Origin: Marinomonas polaris DSM 16579
Lineage (GTDB): Bacteria > Pseudomonadota > Gammaproteobacteria > Pseudomonadales > Marinomonadaceae
Assembly: GCF_900129155.1 (NCBI RefSeq)
Contig: NZ_FQVF01000008.1
Location: 124,001-188,000, forward strand
DNA: 64,000 nucleotides
Reading direction: 5' to 3'
Shown: piece after piece, positions 45,876-56,491 of the stretch
Layout: each line of letters starts with the position of its first letter
Position numbering within the stretch: position 1 is the first letter of the stretch
The notes under the pieces: model-generated
Databases searched by the model: none
Told to the model about the DNA's origin: nothing
Seen by the model: only the letters and a program-made list of their open reading frames with translations
Made by a program: the position numbers and the translations under genes

Positions 45876-48506
45876 GTGAGTGATAGTCAGGCGTCATTAC
45901 GCGAAAATGTTAGGTTGCTAGGAGACTGTCTTGGCGAAAGCATGAGCAATCATTTGGGAGAAGGTTTCCTAGAAAAAGTGGAAAATATCCGATTGCTATC
46001 GAAAGATGGACGTCAATCTGGTGATTCTGCCGCTCTTATTCAAGCCTTAGAAGCACTGGATGATAAAGAAATCGTGCCAGTTGCTAGAGCGTTTAATCAA
46101 TTTTTGAACTTGTCTAATATTGCTGAACAATATCATCGGGTGCATCGCCGCCGTACTAATGAAAGTTTAGGTGTGTATCACAATCCTGTTGGCGATTTGT
46201 TAACCCGTCTTTCTAAGCAGAACTTTACTGCAGAGCAAATGATTTCATCATTGCAATCTCAATCGATTGAGCTTGTTCTTACTGCTCATCCTACGGAAGT
46301 GGTGCGTCGTTCACTGATTCGGAAATACGATAATATTTCCAGTGAGTTAGAAGCTCTCGATAAAGATAATATCCTGCCATTAGAAGAAACCAAACATATC
46401 CGTCGCCTGAAAGAAATTATCACTCAGGCTTGGCATACTGATGAAATTCGTGAAGATCGTCCTACGCCTGTGGATGAGGCAAAATGGGGTTTTGCTGTTA
46501 TTGAGCAATCCTTATGGCAAGCTGTTCCACGTTTTTTTCGCCAATTAGATGAGCAATTTAGTGAATTTTCAAAAGAAGACCGTTTGCCACTCGATTTGGC
46601 GCCTATTCGCTTTGCAACTTGGATGGGGGGTGACCGAGACGGCAATCCGAATGTGACTCATAAAGTAACCAAGGAAGTTACTTTATTAGCTCGCTGGATG
46701 GCGGCGGATCTTTATATAAAAGATTTAAATGTGCTGCGTTCAGAGTTTTCTATGACGCAGTGTAATGCTGCCCTACGCGCACGTGTAGGCGATAGCACTC
46801 AGCCTTATCGGGAAGTCTTACGACATCTAGAAAACAAGATGTTGGCGACCAAAAACTGGGCGAAAGCATGCTTGGATGGTAAACCAACTTCCGGTGAGGA
46901 TATTTTTCTTGATATTCAAGAGCTCACCGATGATCTTATTTTGTGCTATCAGTCTTTGTTAGATTGCGGTATGAAGGTGATTGCTAATGGGTCACTGCTT
47001 GATCTTATTCGTTGTGCGGCAACCTTTGGCTCGACCTTAGTTCGTTTGGATGTTCGCCAAGATGCTTCTCGTCATATCGATGCCTTATCTGCTATTACGC
47101 GCTTTTATGGGCTTGGTGATTACGCCGAATGGGATGAAGCGTCCCGACAAGCTTTTTTGTTGACCGAGTTGAATTCTAAACGTCCGCTTTTACCTATGGA
47201 GTGGACGCCAACAGCTGAAGTGAAAGAAGTGCTCGATACATTCGCGATGATTTCCCAAGGTCAGCAGAATTCGTTTGGCTCTTATGTTATTTCAATGGCC
47301 AGTGCGCCATCGGATGTTTTGGCAGTTGCATTAATGCTAAAAGAGTCTGGCGTCAGTTTTCCTATGCGTATTGTTCCTTTGTTCGAAACCCTTGCGGATT
47401 TGGATAACGCTGAGCCTATTATCGAACAGCTATTTTCAATTCCTTGGTACAAGTCTTATATCAACGGCCGCCAAGAAGTGATGATAGGCTATTCGGATTC
47501 TGCCAAAGATGCTGGACAAATTGCCGCAACGTGGGGGCAATATCGAGCACAAGAAGCGCTGACTCGTCTTTGTAAAAAGCATGGTATCCATCTGACTTTG
47601 TTTCATGGTCGCGGCGGCACCGTGGGTCGTGGCGGCGGCCCAGCTCATGTAGCAATTTTGTCGCAACCGCCAGGTTCTGTTAATGGCGCTATTCGAGTGA
47701 CTGAGCAAGGTGAAATGATTCGATTTAAGTTCGGTATTCCTGATATCGCAGTGCGTTCTTTGGAGCTTTACTGTTCCGCTGTGATGGAGGCGTCTTTGAT
47801 TCCTGCAGAGCCTCCTAAAGAGGAATGGCGTGCGATTATGGATGAAATGGCTGAAGTGGGGATGAATCAATATCGTTCTATTATTCGTGGTCATGAAGAC
47901 TTTGTGCCTTACTTTAGAGCAACAACGCCAGAACAAGAATTAGCCAAGTTGCCTTTAGGCTCTCGCCCTGCACGTCGTCGTTCTGATGGCGGTGTAGAGA
48001 GTTTGCGTGCCATTCCTTGGATCTTTGCTTGGATGCAAATTCGCCTTATGTTGCCCGCATGGTTGGGCGCAGAGAGTGCCCTGCTGCAGGGTGTCGAATC
48101 TGGTAATTTGGAAAAACTACGCGAGATGCACAAAAAATGGCCGTTCTTTGGTGCTTATTTGGACATGCTTGATATGGTATTGGCAAAAGCAGAACCTGAG
48201 ATTGCTGAATATTATGAAAAGCGTCTAGTGGGTGAAGAATTGCAAGGCTTAGGGCGTTTGTTGCGTGGCAAGCTTAAGCAAGTGAGTGAGCTGGTGAAAA
48301 TGCTTAAGAAGCAAGAGCGACTCATTGAAGATAATAAAACCATCCGTCAGTCTATTGATGTGCGTAACCCGTATATAGATCCTTTGCACTATTTGCAGGC
48401 AGAGCTTTTGTATCGCAGTCGAAAAGATGAAGAAAATGCAGAAGTGAATAAAGCCTTAATGATTACCATGGCAGGTATTGCTAGTGGTATGCAAAATACG
48501 GGCTAA
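45876..48506 (+). CDS. ppc: Phosphoenolpyruvate carboxylase
   Basis: Carboxylates PEP to oxaloacetate, refilling the TCA cycle. The 876 residues are full length. The catalytic His lies in LVLTAHPTEVVRRS, the PEP loop in GYSDSAKDAGQIAATW, and the invariant Gly-rich loop in FHGRGGTVGRGGGP; the C-terminus ends ITMAGIASGMQNTG, as in the family. The start is GTG 45876 behind an AGGAGGGTGAA ribosome site. Confidence 0.97.
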   Translation: MSDSQASLRENVRLLGDCLGESMSNHLGEGFLEKVENIRLLSKDGRQSGDSAALIQALEALDDKEIVPVARAFNQFLNLSNIAEQYHRVHRRRTNESLGVYHNPVGDLLTRLSKQNFTAEQMISSLQSQSIELVLTAHPTEVVRRSLIRKYDNISSELEALDKDNILPLEETKHIRRLKEIITQAWHTDEIREDRPTPVDEAKWGFAVIEQSLWQAVPRFFRQLDEQFSEFSKEDRLPLDLAPIRFATWMGGDRDGNPNVTHKVTKEVTLLARWMAADLYIKDLNVLRSEFSMTQCNAALRARVGDSTQPYREVLRHLENKMLATKNWAKACLDGKPTSGEDIFLDIQELTDDLILCYQSLLDCGMKVIANGSLLDLIRCAATFGSTLVRLDVRQDASRHIDALSAITRFYGLGDYAEWDEASRQAFLLTELNSKRPLLPMEWTPTAEVKEVLDTFAMISQGQQNSFGSYVISMASAPSDVLAVALMLKESGVSFPMRIVPLFETLADLDNAEPIIEQLFSIPWYKSYINGRQEVMIGYSDSAKDAGQIAATWGQYRAQEALTRLCKKHGIHLTLFHGRGGTVGRGGGPAHVAILSQPPGSVNGAIRVTEQGEMIRFKFGIPDIAVRSLELYCSAVMEASLIPAEPPKEEWRAIMDEMAEVGMNQYRSIIRGHEDFVPYFRATTPEQELAKLPLGSRPARRRSDGGVESLRAIPWIFAWMQIRLMLPAWLGAESALLQGVESGNLEKLREMHKKWPFFGAYLDMLDMVLAKAEPEIAEYYEKRLVGEELQGLGRLLRGKLKQVSELVKMLKKQERLIEDNKTIRQSIDVRNPYIDPLHYLQAELLYRSRKDEENAEVNKALMITMAGIASGMQNTG

Positions 48507-48621
48507 TTGCAAATGTGGTTGATAAATGCTCAGTATGAGTAAGAAAATGATAAAAAAAGGCACGTAAATTTGCATATTGGATGGCTGCTTGGGTATGCTT
48601 GGCGACCATTCAATTTTTTAG

Positions 48622-49389
<768 letters not shown>

Positions 49390-49396
49390 TTATTCA

Positions 49397-50104
49397 ATGA
49401 CGGTTATTTTAGCATTAGATACATCAACGCCAGCTTGCTCAGTGGCGTTGAATATTGATGGGGTTGTGTTGGAAGACTTCCGCATGGCTCCACGCCTTCA
49501 TAACGATCTGATTTTGCCTATGGTAGACCAGATTCTCAGTCAGGCTGGTTTAGCTTTATCCGATCTAGATGCGATCGCCTTTGGGCGAGGGCCTGGGTCT
49601 TTTACGGGGCTAAGAATCAGTGCAGGGGTTGTACAAGGTCTTGCCTTTGGTGCAGATTTACCTGTTATACCCGTTTCGACGCTTGCAGCCTTGTCATTGG
49701 AAGGTTTTCAAAAGACTGGTAAAAATAATTGGCTGGCCGCTCTTGATGCTCGTATGGGCGAAATTTACATGGGTGGTTATAGTGTCAATAAGATAGAAGG
49801 GTGTTATGAAATAGATTCATTAATTGATGAGTGTGTTGTTAAGCCTGCGGCTTTGTCTGCGTTTTCAACTAGCTTTGATGGAGTCGGGTCTGGCTGGTGC
49901 TATGAAGATGTTTTAACACCGCTACTTCCTAGTCATCCTACTCATATTTTAACTGACTTAGCTCCTCGTGCCGCTTGCATTGCTGAATTGGCTCTATTGT
50001 TATTTAAAAAAGGTGAAATGGTGTCTGCTTATGATGCTATTCCAACTTATTTAAGGGATGAAATTAGCTGGGAAAAACAGGCTCCGCGTATAGGGAAGCG
50101 TTAG
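49397..50104 (+). CDS. tsaB: tRNA threonylcarbamoyladenosine biosynthesis protein TsaB
   Basis: A 235-residue ASKHA-fold partner that forms the TsaBDE complex placing threonylcarbamoyl on A37 of ANN-decoding tRNAs. Family features are ILALDTSTPACSVAL at the start and the signature GRGPGSFTGLRISAGVVQGLA at about residues 69-88. It begins 7 bp after adk and ends 4 bp before uppP. Confidence 0.95.
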   Translation: MTVILALDTSTPACSVALNIDGVVLEDFRMAPRLHNDLILPMVDQILSQAGLALSDLDAIAFGRGPGSFTGLRISAGVVQGLAFGADLPVIPVSTLAALSLEGFQKTGKNNWLAALDARMGEIYMGGYSVNKIEGCYEIDSLIDECVVKPAALSAFSTSFDGVGSGWCYEDVLTPLLPSHPTHILTDLAPRAACIAELALLLFKKGEMVSAYDAIPTYLRDEISWEKQAPRIGKR

Positions 50105-50108
50105 TTAT

Positions 50109-50909
50109 ATGTTGTGGTACCACATTGTTTTTTTGGCAGTTATTCAAGGGTTAACAGAGTTTCTGCCTATTTCAAGTTCTGCTCATTTAATACTTCCTGC
50201 GCAATTACTGCATTGGCCTGATCAAGGATTGGCATTTGATGTTGCTGTGCACGTAGGAACTTTAATAGCCATTGTTGGCTATTTTAGAAAAGACATCGCA
50301 CAAATCGTGGTGGCTTGGTGTGTATCCATTAGAGATAAACGCTCGACATCTAATAGTCGCTTAGCTTGGTGGATCTGTCTTGCTACTTTGCCAGCTTGTG
50401 TTGCAGGTTTGTTATTTGATGACTTAATAAGCACTCATTTACGTTCTTTGGAAGTAATTGCTTACACCACCATTGGGTTTGGTGTGTTGCTTTGGTTTTC
50501 AGATAAATATGGTGCATCTCAAAAAACTGAAGAAGATTTTGGTTTGAAAAGTGTGCTCTATATTGGCTTTGCTCAAGCGCTGGCTTTAATTCCTGGAACT
50601 TCTCGTTCTGGAATTACGATGACGGCGGCTCGTTTTCTTGGCTTTAGTCGCGAGTGTGCTGCTCGGTTTTCATTTCTTTTGTCTATCCCTCTTATACTGG
50701 CTGCTGGTGGCTTAAAGTCGATTGAACTTGTATCGTCAGATATTGCGGTCGATTGGGCGAGTATCTTTATGGGTGTTATTCTGTCTGCAATCAGCGCCTA
50801 TCTTTGTATCTATCTGTTTTTGAAGTGGCTTAATAAGATTGGTTTTTTTCCGTTCTTTGTCTACAGATTAGTCTTGGGTATAGCCCTTCTATTAATTGTT
50901 TATCTTTAG
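50109..50909 (+). CDS. uppP: Undecaprenyl-diphosphatase
   Basis: Dephosphorylates undecaprenyl pyrophosphate to recycle the lipid carrier for peptidoglycan; overexpression gives bacitracin resistance. The 266-residue inner-membrane protein has about eight helices. The two active-site motifs are QGLTEFLPISSSAHL (about 13-27) and PGTSRSGITMTAARFLGFSR (about 162-181). It follows tsaB by 4 bp and is followed by a terminator. Confidence 0.96.
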   Translation: MLWYHIVFLAVIQGLTEFLPISSSAHLILPAQLLHWPDQGLAFDVAVHVGTLIAIVGYFRKDIAQIVVAWCVSIRDKRSTSNSRLAWWICLATLPACVAGLLFDDLISTHLRSLEVIAYTTIGFGVLLWFSDKYGASQKTEEDFGLKSVLYIGFAQALALIPGTSRSGITMTAARFLGFSRECAARFSFLLSIPLILAAGGLKSIELVSSDIAVDWASIFMGVILSAISAYLCIYLFLKWLNKIGFFPFFVYRLVLGIALLLIVYL

Positions 50910-50979
50910 ATTCTTAAGGATATTTAGTTAGATTAAGTGCTTTGTTCTTTGAAGTAGCAGCGAATTTTTTAGTTAAGAT

Positions 50980-51008
50980 GAAAAGCTTCTAATATTTAGA
51001 GGCTTTTT
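50980..51008 (+). terminator. Intrinsic terminator after uppP
   Basis: Stem AAAAGCTTCTAA/TTAGAGGCTTTT with one mismatch is followed by a T run, about 70 bp after the uppP stop. Confidence 0.7.
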
Positions 51009-51110
51009 CTATTTGCAACCGAATAAAAAAATCGCTTTATTTAGCGTTATTACTATGTAGTGACTCGTGTTTTGATTATTGTTTGATGATGTTTTTTTGG
51101 AGAGAGATTT

Positions 51111-51905
51111 TTGCTTAATTCTATTGCGGTTGCGACAACAGATAAGTTTTTGGAATCGGAATCTCGCTTATTGGCTAAGTCGTTGAATCTTGATTTTGTG
51201 CTGTTGCATGAGCCTCTCAAGTTTGTTTCTAAATATGATTATCTTTTATTGAAAACATTAGATGGCATCGCAGTTGCTAAAACTGGAAAAGGGGCGCCCA
51301 AACCAGTTTATGTAGATTTTACTTCTGGGACTGTAGACCATAGACGACGATTTGGTGGTGGAAAAGGGCAAGATATTGCTAAAGCGGTTGGGTTGAATAA
51401 GCGCGCAAATTTATCTGTTCTTGATGCGACAGCGGGCTTGGGGCGTGATGCTTTCGTGTTAGCTTGTCTTGGTTGCTCAGTTTCTCTGTGTGAGCGTGTG
51501 GGCTTTGTGAGGGCTATGTTGGAAGACGGTTTGTATAGAGCCTCTTTTCATCATGAAGTGGCCGAGATCGTTGCCAAGATGCCTTTGTTAGATGCTGATA
51601 TAACTGCTATAGATACTAGTGAAATGTTCGATGTGGTGTATTTGGACCCTATGTATCCACACACAGATAAGTCATCAGCTGCAGCCAAGAAAGAGATGGC
51701 TTTTTTTAGAGATTTGGTTGGTAAGGATTTAGATGCAGATAGTTTATTGCCTTACGCTATGCGATTAGCTCAATATAGAGTGGTTGTGAAACGCCCTAAA
51801 GGCGCTCCATTTTTAAATAGCGCCGAGCCAACCTATCAATTGGAAGGGAAGTCGGGTCGATTTGATATTTACGTTTTAAAGTCACTCGACTCGCCTTCTA
51901 CTTAG
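51111..51905 (+). CDS. rsmJ: 16S rRNA (guanine-1516-N2)-methyltransferase RsmJ
   Basis: A 264-residue SAM-dependent methyltransferase acting on G1516 of 16S rRNA. Family features are [28 protein letters not shown] before the core, [16 protein letters not shown] (SAM motif I) and the N2-guanine MTase motif [10 protein letters not shown]. The start is TTG 51111 with GGAGAGAG upstream; no ATG lies in frame near it. Confidence 0.95.
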   Translation: MLNSIAVATTDKFLESESRLLAKSLNLDFVLLHEPLKFVSKYDYLLLKTLDGIAVAKTGKGAPKPVYVDFTSGTVDHRRRFGGGKGQDIAKAVGLNKRANLSVLDATAGLGRDAFVLACLGCSVSLCERVGFVRAMLEDGLYRASFHHEVAEIVAKMPLLDADITAIDTSEMFDVVYLDPMYPHTDKSSAAAKKEMAFFRDLVGKDLDADSLLPYAMRLAQYRVVVKRPKGAPFLNSAEPTYQLEGKSGRFDIYVLKSLDSPST

Positions 51906-51916
51906 TATGTTAGTTA

Positions 51917-52129
51917 TTAATAGTGAGGTGGTCGGTCGCCATCATGAATAGGCTGTTGTTGACGATAAGACTCTAGCTGATTTCCTAATAGAACCAGTTT
52001 TTCTCTCATCAATAGCATGTCTTTTTGCTGACTGATAAGTGCCTGATTTAAACTATCAATCGTGTCTTCTTGAAATTGTAGTTTGAATTCTAATTCGTCG
52101 ATACGTTGATTGATTTGTGAGGTGTTCAT
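51917..52129 (-). CDS. slyX: SlyX family protein
   Basis: A 70-residue coiled-coil protein: RIDELEFKLQFQEDTIDSLNQALISQQ followed by the family-typical C-terminal PPHY. Function is unknown despite wide conservation. It converges on rsmJ with an 11-bp gap. Confidence 0.9.
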   Translation of the reverse strand: MNTSQINQRIDELEFKLQFQEDTIDSLNQALISQQKDMLLMREKLVLLGNQLESYRQQQPIHDGDRPPHY

Positions 52130-52418
52130 AGATACCTTCTGTGTGTTAACCTTACTAGGCTAAATTCGTATTTAATGAGCAATTCTATACAAAAACATGA
52201 CGCAAGTATTGGTCATTTAGAATGTAAGAGTGGCGTGAAAATTGCTCTCATAAAGAAGTTGGGTATTTTACTACTATCTTCTTTAGCTTCACATGGTGAT
52301 TTCGGAAAGAGTTTAGTAAAAATATTCATATATTCACGTTTGTACTAACACAGAGTTTATTTTTTTATAAATAGCTTTGCTTCACAATAATATTTAATTT
52401 AATAAGAGATATACTTTT
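52130..52418. other. Spacer between slyX and the cold-shock-domain gene
   Basis: A 289-bp divergent spacer, AT-rich in its last 100 bp. I could not identify a supported gene, repeat or clear promoter here. The 3' end (AATAAGAGATATAC) supplies the ribosome site of the next gene. Confidence 0.4.
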
Positions 52419-52889
52419 ATGAATGATCATCAGGATAATGTTTCGCGTAATAAAGGGTCTTCTGTTGGTTCCGGTTTGTTTTCGTTGCGCACATTTATAG
52501 TCAGCCTTGTTATTGCTTTGATCGTGCCTCTGCTTTTGGCTGGGGTGTTGAAAGAAGAGATGGGTACAAATTTCCTAGTATATTTTGGCTTTGTTCTAGT
52601 GTCTGTTTATGTCGGTGCTATGGTCAGCCAGGCCAGTTCTGCCGGTTTTGATTCTGAGTCTGAAGAAGATGAGGATGATGACCGCGAGCAAGGAACGGTT
52701 AAGTGGTTCAATTCTTCAAAAGGTTTTGGTTTTTTAACCATGGAAAATGGTGATGATGTGTTTGTTCATTACCGTGCAATCCGTGGTCGTGGTCGCCGCT
52801 TCTTGGTTGAAGGGCAGTTGGTTCGCTTTTATGTCACTGAAGGTGAGAAAGGCAAACAAGCTGAAAATGTATCTATAATCCGCGGTTAA
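52419..52889 (+). CDS. Membrane-anchored cold-shock-domain protein
   Basis: A 156-residue protein with an unusual architecture. The N-terminal part has two transmembrane helices (about residues 24-43 and 51-69). An acidic Ser/Glu/Asp linker (about 75-90) leads to a C-terminal cold-shock domain with [15 protein letters not shown] (RNP1) and DVFVHY (RNP2). The nucleic-acid-binding residues of CspA-type domains are present, but the RGRGRRF loop replaces the usual tip. It should bind single-stranded RNA or DNA at the cytoplasmic face of the inner membrane. Neighbour genes give no clue to its partner. Confidence 0.85.
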   Translation: MNDHQDNVSRNKGSSVGSGLFSLRTFIVSLVIALIVPLLLAGVLKEEMGTNFLVYFGFVLVSVYVGAMVSQASSAGFDSESEEDEDDDREQGTVKWFNSSKGFGFLTMENGDDVFVHYRAIRGRGRRFLVEGQLVRFYVTEGEKGKQAENVSIIRG

Positions 52890-52916
52890 TTTTTTTATTC
52901 GATTTAAGAGGTATTT

Positions 52917-53414
52917 ATGGCAACGGTAACATTAAAAGGTAATCCTTTTGAAACGGTTGGTTCTCTTCCGGTTGTAGGCTCTGTAGCGCCAGCGTTTGAG
53001 CTTGTTAAAACGGATTTGTCTGTCGCTACATTGGCGGATTATCAGGGGGCTAAATTGGTGTTGAATATCTTCCCATCAGTTGATACGCCGACTTGTGCAA
53101 CATCAGTTCGTAAGTTCAACGAATCTGCGGCTTCTTTGAAAGGCGTTAATGTGCTTTGCGTGTCTGCTGACTTACCTTTTGCTGCAGCGCGTTTTTGTGG
53201 GGCTGAAGGCATCGACAATGTTGATACAGGATCTACTTTTCGTTCAACATTTGGTGGCGATTACGGTCTTACTTTTGCAACTGGCCCTCTTGCCGGTCTT
53301 TTGTCTCGTGCTGTTGTGGTATTGGATGAAAAAGGTTCTGTAATTTATACAGAGCAAGTTGCTGAAACGGCTGATGAGCCTAATTACGAAGCGGCGTTGG
53401 CTGTCTTGGCGTAA
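52917..53414 (+). CDS. tpx: Thiol peroxidase Tpx
   Basis: A 165-residue atypical 2-Cys peroxiredoxin reducing organic hydroperoxides with thioredoxin. The peroxidatic Cys60 is in DTPTCATSVRKFN and the resolving Cys94 in ARFCGAEG, matching E. coli Cys61/Cys95. GLLSRAVVVLDEKGSVIYTE closes the fold. A GAGG ribosome site precedes ATG 52917, and a strong terminator follows. Confidence 0.96.
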   Translation: MATVTLKGNPFETVGSLPVVGSVAPAFELVKTDLSVATLADYQGAKLVLNIFPSVDTPTCATSVRKFNESAASLKGVNVLCVSADLPFAAARFCGAEGIDNVDTGSTFRSTFGGDYGLTFATGPLAGLLSRAVVVLDEKGSVIYTEQVAETADEPNYEAALAVLA

Positions 53415-53425
53415 TTTATAATCAT

Positions 53426-53467
53426 AAAAAAAGGCCGTTTCTAAGTTGATTGGAAGCGGCCTTTTTT
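53426..53467. terminator. Bidirectional intrinsic terminator
   Basis: Stem AAAAAAGGCCG/CGGCCTTTTTT, with extra pairing TTTC/GAAG inside, lies between tpx and the convergent panD and has A and T runs on both sides. Confidence 0.88.
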
Positions 53468-53532
53468 GTCTTTAAATTAAAGAGCTTTTGACTTCAATAA
53501 AGTAATCTTGCTCTTAAATAAAACTGTTTGGG

Positions 53533-53913
53533 TTAATCTTTTTGTACAGGAATTGTGTTAGTAGTACGTTCAACACTATTATCTTTGTTTAAATAGACTA
53601 ATTTGGGTTTGAACTCATCAGCCTCAGCTTCGTTCATTTGTCCATAAGCGGCAATGATTACACGATCACCAACCTGAACTTTTCTTGCTGCAGCACCATT
53701 CATTGAAATAGTACCAGAGCCAGATTCGGCCAATATTACGTAAGTGTGAAAGCGCTCGCCGTTATCGACGTTATAGATGTCGATTTGCTCAAATTCTCTA
53801 AAACCAGCGAGCTCTACAAGGTCCTTATCTATGGCGCAAGAGCCGTCATACCAAAGCTCTGCTTGGGTTACGCTTGCCATATGGAGTTTGCCTTTAAGAA
53901 GTGTAATTTGCAT
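53533..53913 (-). CDS. panD: Aspartate 1-decarboxylase
   Basis: A 126-residue pyruvoyl enzyme making beta-alanine for pantothenate. Self-cleavage should occur at Gly24-Ser25 in YDGSCAID, giving the pyruvoyl group. The active-site Lys is in LKGKLHMA, with [10 protein letters not shown] and [11 protein letters not shown] downstream. panB and panC are not adjacent, so this is an unlinked pantothenate gene. Confidence 0.95.
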   Translation of the reverse strand: MQITLLKGKLHMASVTQAELWYDGSCAIDKDLVELAGFREFEQIDIYNVDNGERFHTYVILAESGSGTISMNGAAARKVQVGDRVIIAAYGQMNEAEADEFKPKLVYLNKDNSVERTTNTIPVQKD

Positions 53914-53980
53914 GTATAAAGTCTCTATAATTGTTGCTATGTCGCATTTTTGCTTTTTGGGGCTGCTTTTATTTGTTGAG

Positions 53981-54355
53981 TTAATTCCAAATAAATGGGC
54001 CTTCTTCGTGGCTATTTATACGCCACCATTGGTCTGGATCTTGGTTGCTTTCCTCTTCCCATCCCTGAAAGTTGCAACGTACTTCACAGTTTAGATATTC
54101 GAATGCTTGTCTGGCACAAGCAATGTCGTCGTCCCAAGGGGTTTTGTCTGAGTCGAACCATATAGAGGTAAAGCGCTTGCCTGCTGCTTGCTCTAAAATA
54201 GTTACCTCAATTTCGTTATCATTAGATGCAATGATGACTTTTGAGCAGAGTGGTGATGGGCTACTTTTTCTGACTAGAGTGAACGTATTTTCTAGCCAGG
54301 AAATGATCTTCTCTGTCGGGCAGGACAATACATATATTTCAATGTCGGCTTGCAT
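53981..54355 (-). CDS. Conserved hypothetical protein downstream of dapE
   Basis: A 124-residue soluble protein with no signal peptide or membrane segment. It is acidic and Trp-rich, with [12 protein letters not shown] mid-chain and [17 protein letters not shown] at the end. A family of this kind occurs beside dap genes in pseudomonads, from memory, but I cannot name a function. Its start is 4 bp after the stop of the upstream small membrane protein gene, so they are co-transcribed. Confidence 0.65.
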   Translation of the reverse strand: MQADIEIYVLSCPTEKIISWLENTFTLVRKSSPSPLCSKVIIASNDNEIEVTILEQAAGKRFTSIWFDSDKTPWDDDIACARQAFEYLNCEVRCNFQGWEEESNQDPDQWWRINSHEEGPFIWN

Positions 54356-54359
54356 CGCT

Positions 54360-54626
54360 CTAATCCTTCTTTTTAATCATGTGGTAAATTCTGAGAACGC
54401 TCATTGATAAATAGCCAATGAGTGTCCATAGTACGCCGCAACCCGCAAGTATCAGTCCAAATATCGCAATAATCTCTTGAGCAAGAGACTCAACGACAAC
54501 ACGATCAGCTACCATAAGCATCAGAACGCCAAAGACGAAAATTAATCCGCCTTGGATCATCTTGATAAGTGCAACTCTAGGGTTGTTACCCAATTTCATT
54601 GCTAATTTATGTATTGCGTTTCTCAT
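54360..54626 (-). CDS. Small two-helix membrane protein
   Basis: An 88-residue protein with two transmembrane helices (about 24-42 and 52-74), a basic N-terminus and a KKKD tail. I do not recognise a family. It sits 29 bp after dapE and 4 bp before the next hypothetical gene on the same strand, probably in the dapE transcript. No clear ribosome site is seen. Confidence 0.6.
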   Translation of the reverse strand: MRNAIHKLAMKLGNNPRVALIKMIQGGLIFVFGVLMLMVADRVVVESLAQEIIAIFGLILAGCGVLWTLIGYLSMSVLRIYHMIKKKD

Positions 54627-54655
54627 TTGGATGCTGGTCTATGCTCTCTGTAAGG

Positions 54656-55801
<1,146 letters not shown>

Positions 55802-55877
55802 TTACCTTTGTATTGGTTTTCGCTACCTTATGGAAGATTCTGTTACTATAACAGGAGATTCAAATAAAGGTGGAGTT

Positions 55878-56081
55878 ATGAAATTAGGTGTCGTTGTTTT
55901 TTTGGGTTTGATTTCATCTGGCTGTAGTCTTTTTCAGCAGCCGGTTATTCAGGAGTCGTATTTTGTCCCAGTGATCCGTTCGGATGTTTCGTCTTCGGGT
56001 TATACGCCAACAGTGACACCTATGTCGGCACCTAAGTCCAATAGAGAAAGACCACGTATTTACACGCCTGTTTTGCGCTAA
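55878..56081 (+). CDS. Small predicted lipoprotein
   Basis: A 67-residue protein with a short hydrophobic signal and Cys at about residue 15 in ISSGC. The lipobox is imperfect (Ser at -3), so lipidation is likely but not certain. The mature part is Pro/Ser-rich without a visible fold. ATG 55878 has GGTGGAG upstream; the longer in-frame extension overlaps dapE and is rejected. The 3' end overlaps the stop of the convergent ArsC-like gene by 4 bp. Confidence 0.6.
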   Translation: MKLGVVVFLGLISSGCSLFQQPVIQESYFVPVIRSDVSSSGYTPTVTPMSAPKSNRERPRIYTPVLR

Positions 56082-56422
56082 AGTAGTTTTTGCGCGTAAT
56101 TTTCTGCATCGAAGCCTAAATAAATGGATTCTTTAACCACTAGTAAAGGGCGCTTAATGATGGAAGGCTGAGTCATCATGATATGGACGGCGTTGTTATT
56201 GTCCATAGTGCCTTTTGTTTCTTCATCCAGTTTGCGCCAAGTGGTGCCACGCTTATTGATGATGTTTTCCCATCCTAGTTCGTCTACCCAAGCTTTTGCT
56301 GTGGCTTCATCTAGGCCTTCTTTTTTATAATCATGAAAACTGTATTCTAGATTGTTGTCATCGAGCCAGCGAAAAGCTTTTTTCATGGTGTCACAGTTTT
56401 TGATGCCAAATATTTTAATCAT
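56078..56422 (-). CDS. ArsC/YffB-family reductase
   Basis: A 114-residue thioredoxin-fold protein of the ArsC/Spx/YffB group. It starts FGIKNCDTMKKAFRWL, with the single Cys at about residue 10 and no CxxC, and has RGTTWRKL and PSIIKRPLLV, which place the family cis-Pro and Arg. It resembles YffB, which often sits between dapD and dapE in gammaproteobacteria, rather than true arsenate reductases. Its function is not settled. It lies 69 bp after dapD. Confidence 0.85.
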   Translation of the reverse strand: MIKIFGIKNCDTMKKAFRWLDDNNLEYSFHDYKKEGLDEATAKAWVDELGWENIINKRGTTWRKLDEETKGTMDNNNAVHIMMTQPSIIKRPLLVVKESIYLGFDAENYAQKLL

Positions 56423-56491
56423 TCTTGACCTCGAATTGCGCCATTTAGAAAGTAATCAAAATGGCGCTTTTTGGTTGTTTTTTTACTGCTA

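Noticed and set aside
47436..47936. 166-codon antisense frame inside ppc
   Set aside because: It mirrors highly conserved ppc coding sequence, has a His/Arg-rich unnatural composition and no ribosome site.
52173..52347. Short gene in the slyX-csp spacer
   Set aside because: The frame from the ATG near 52174 stops within a few codons, and the longer open stretch lacks a start.
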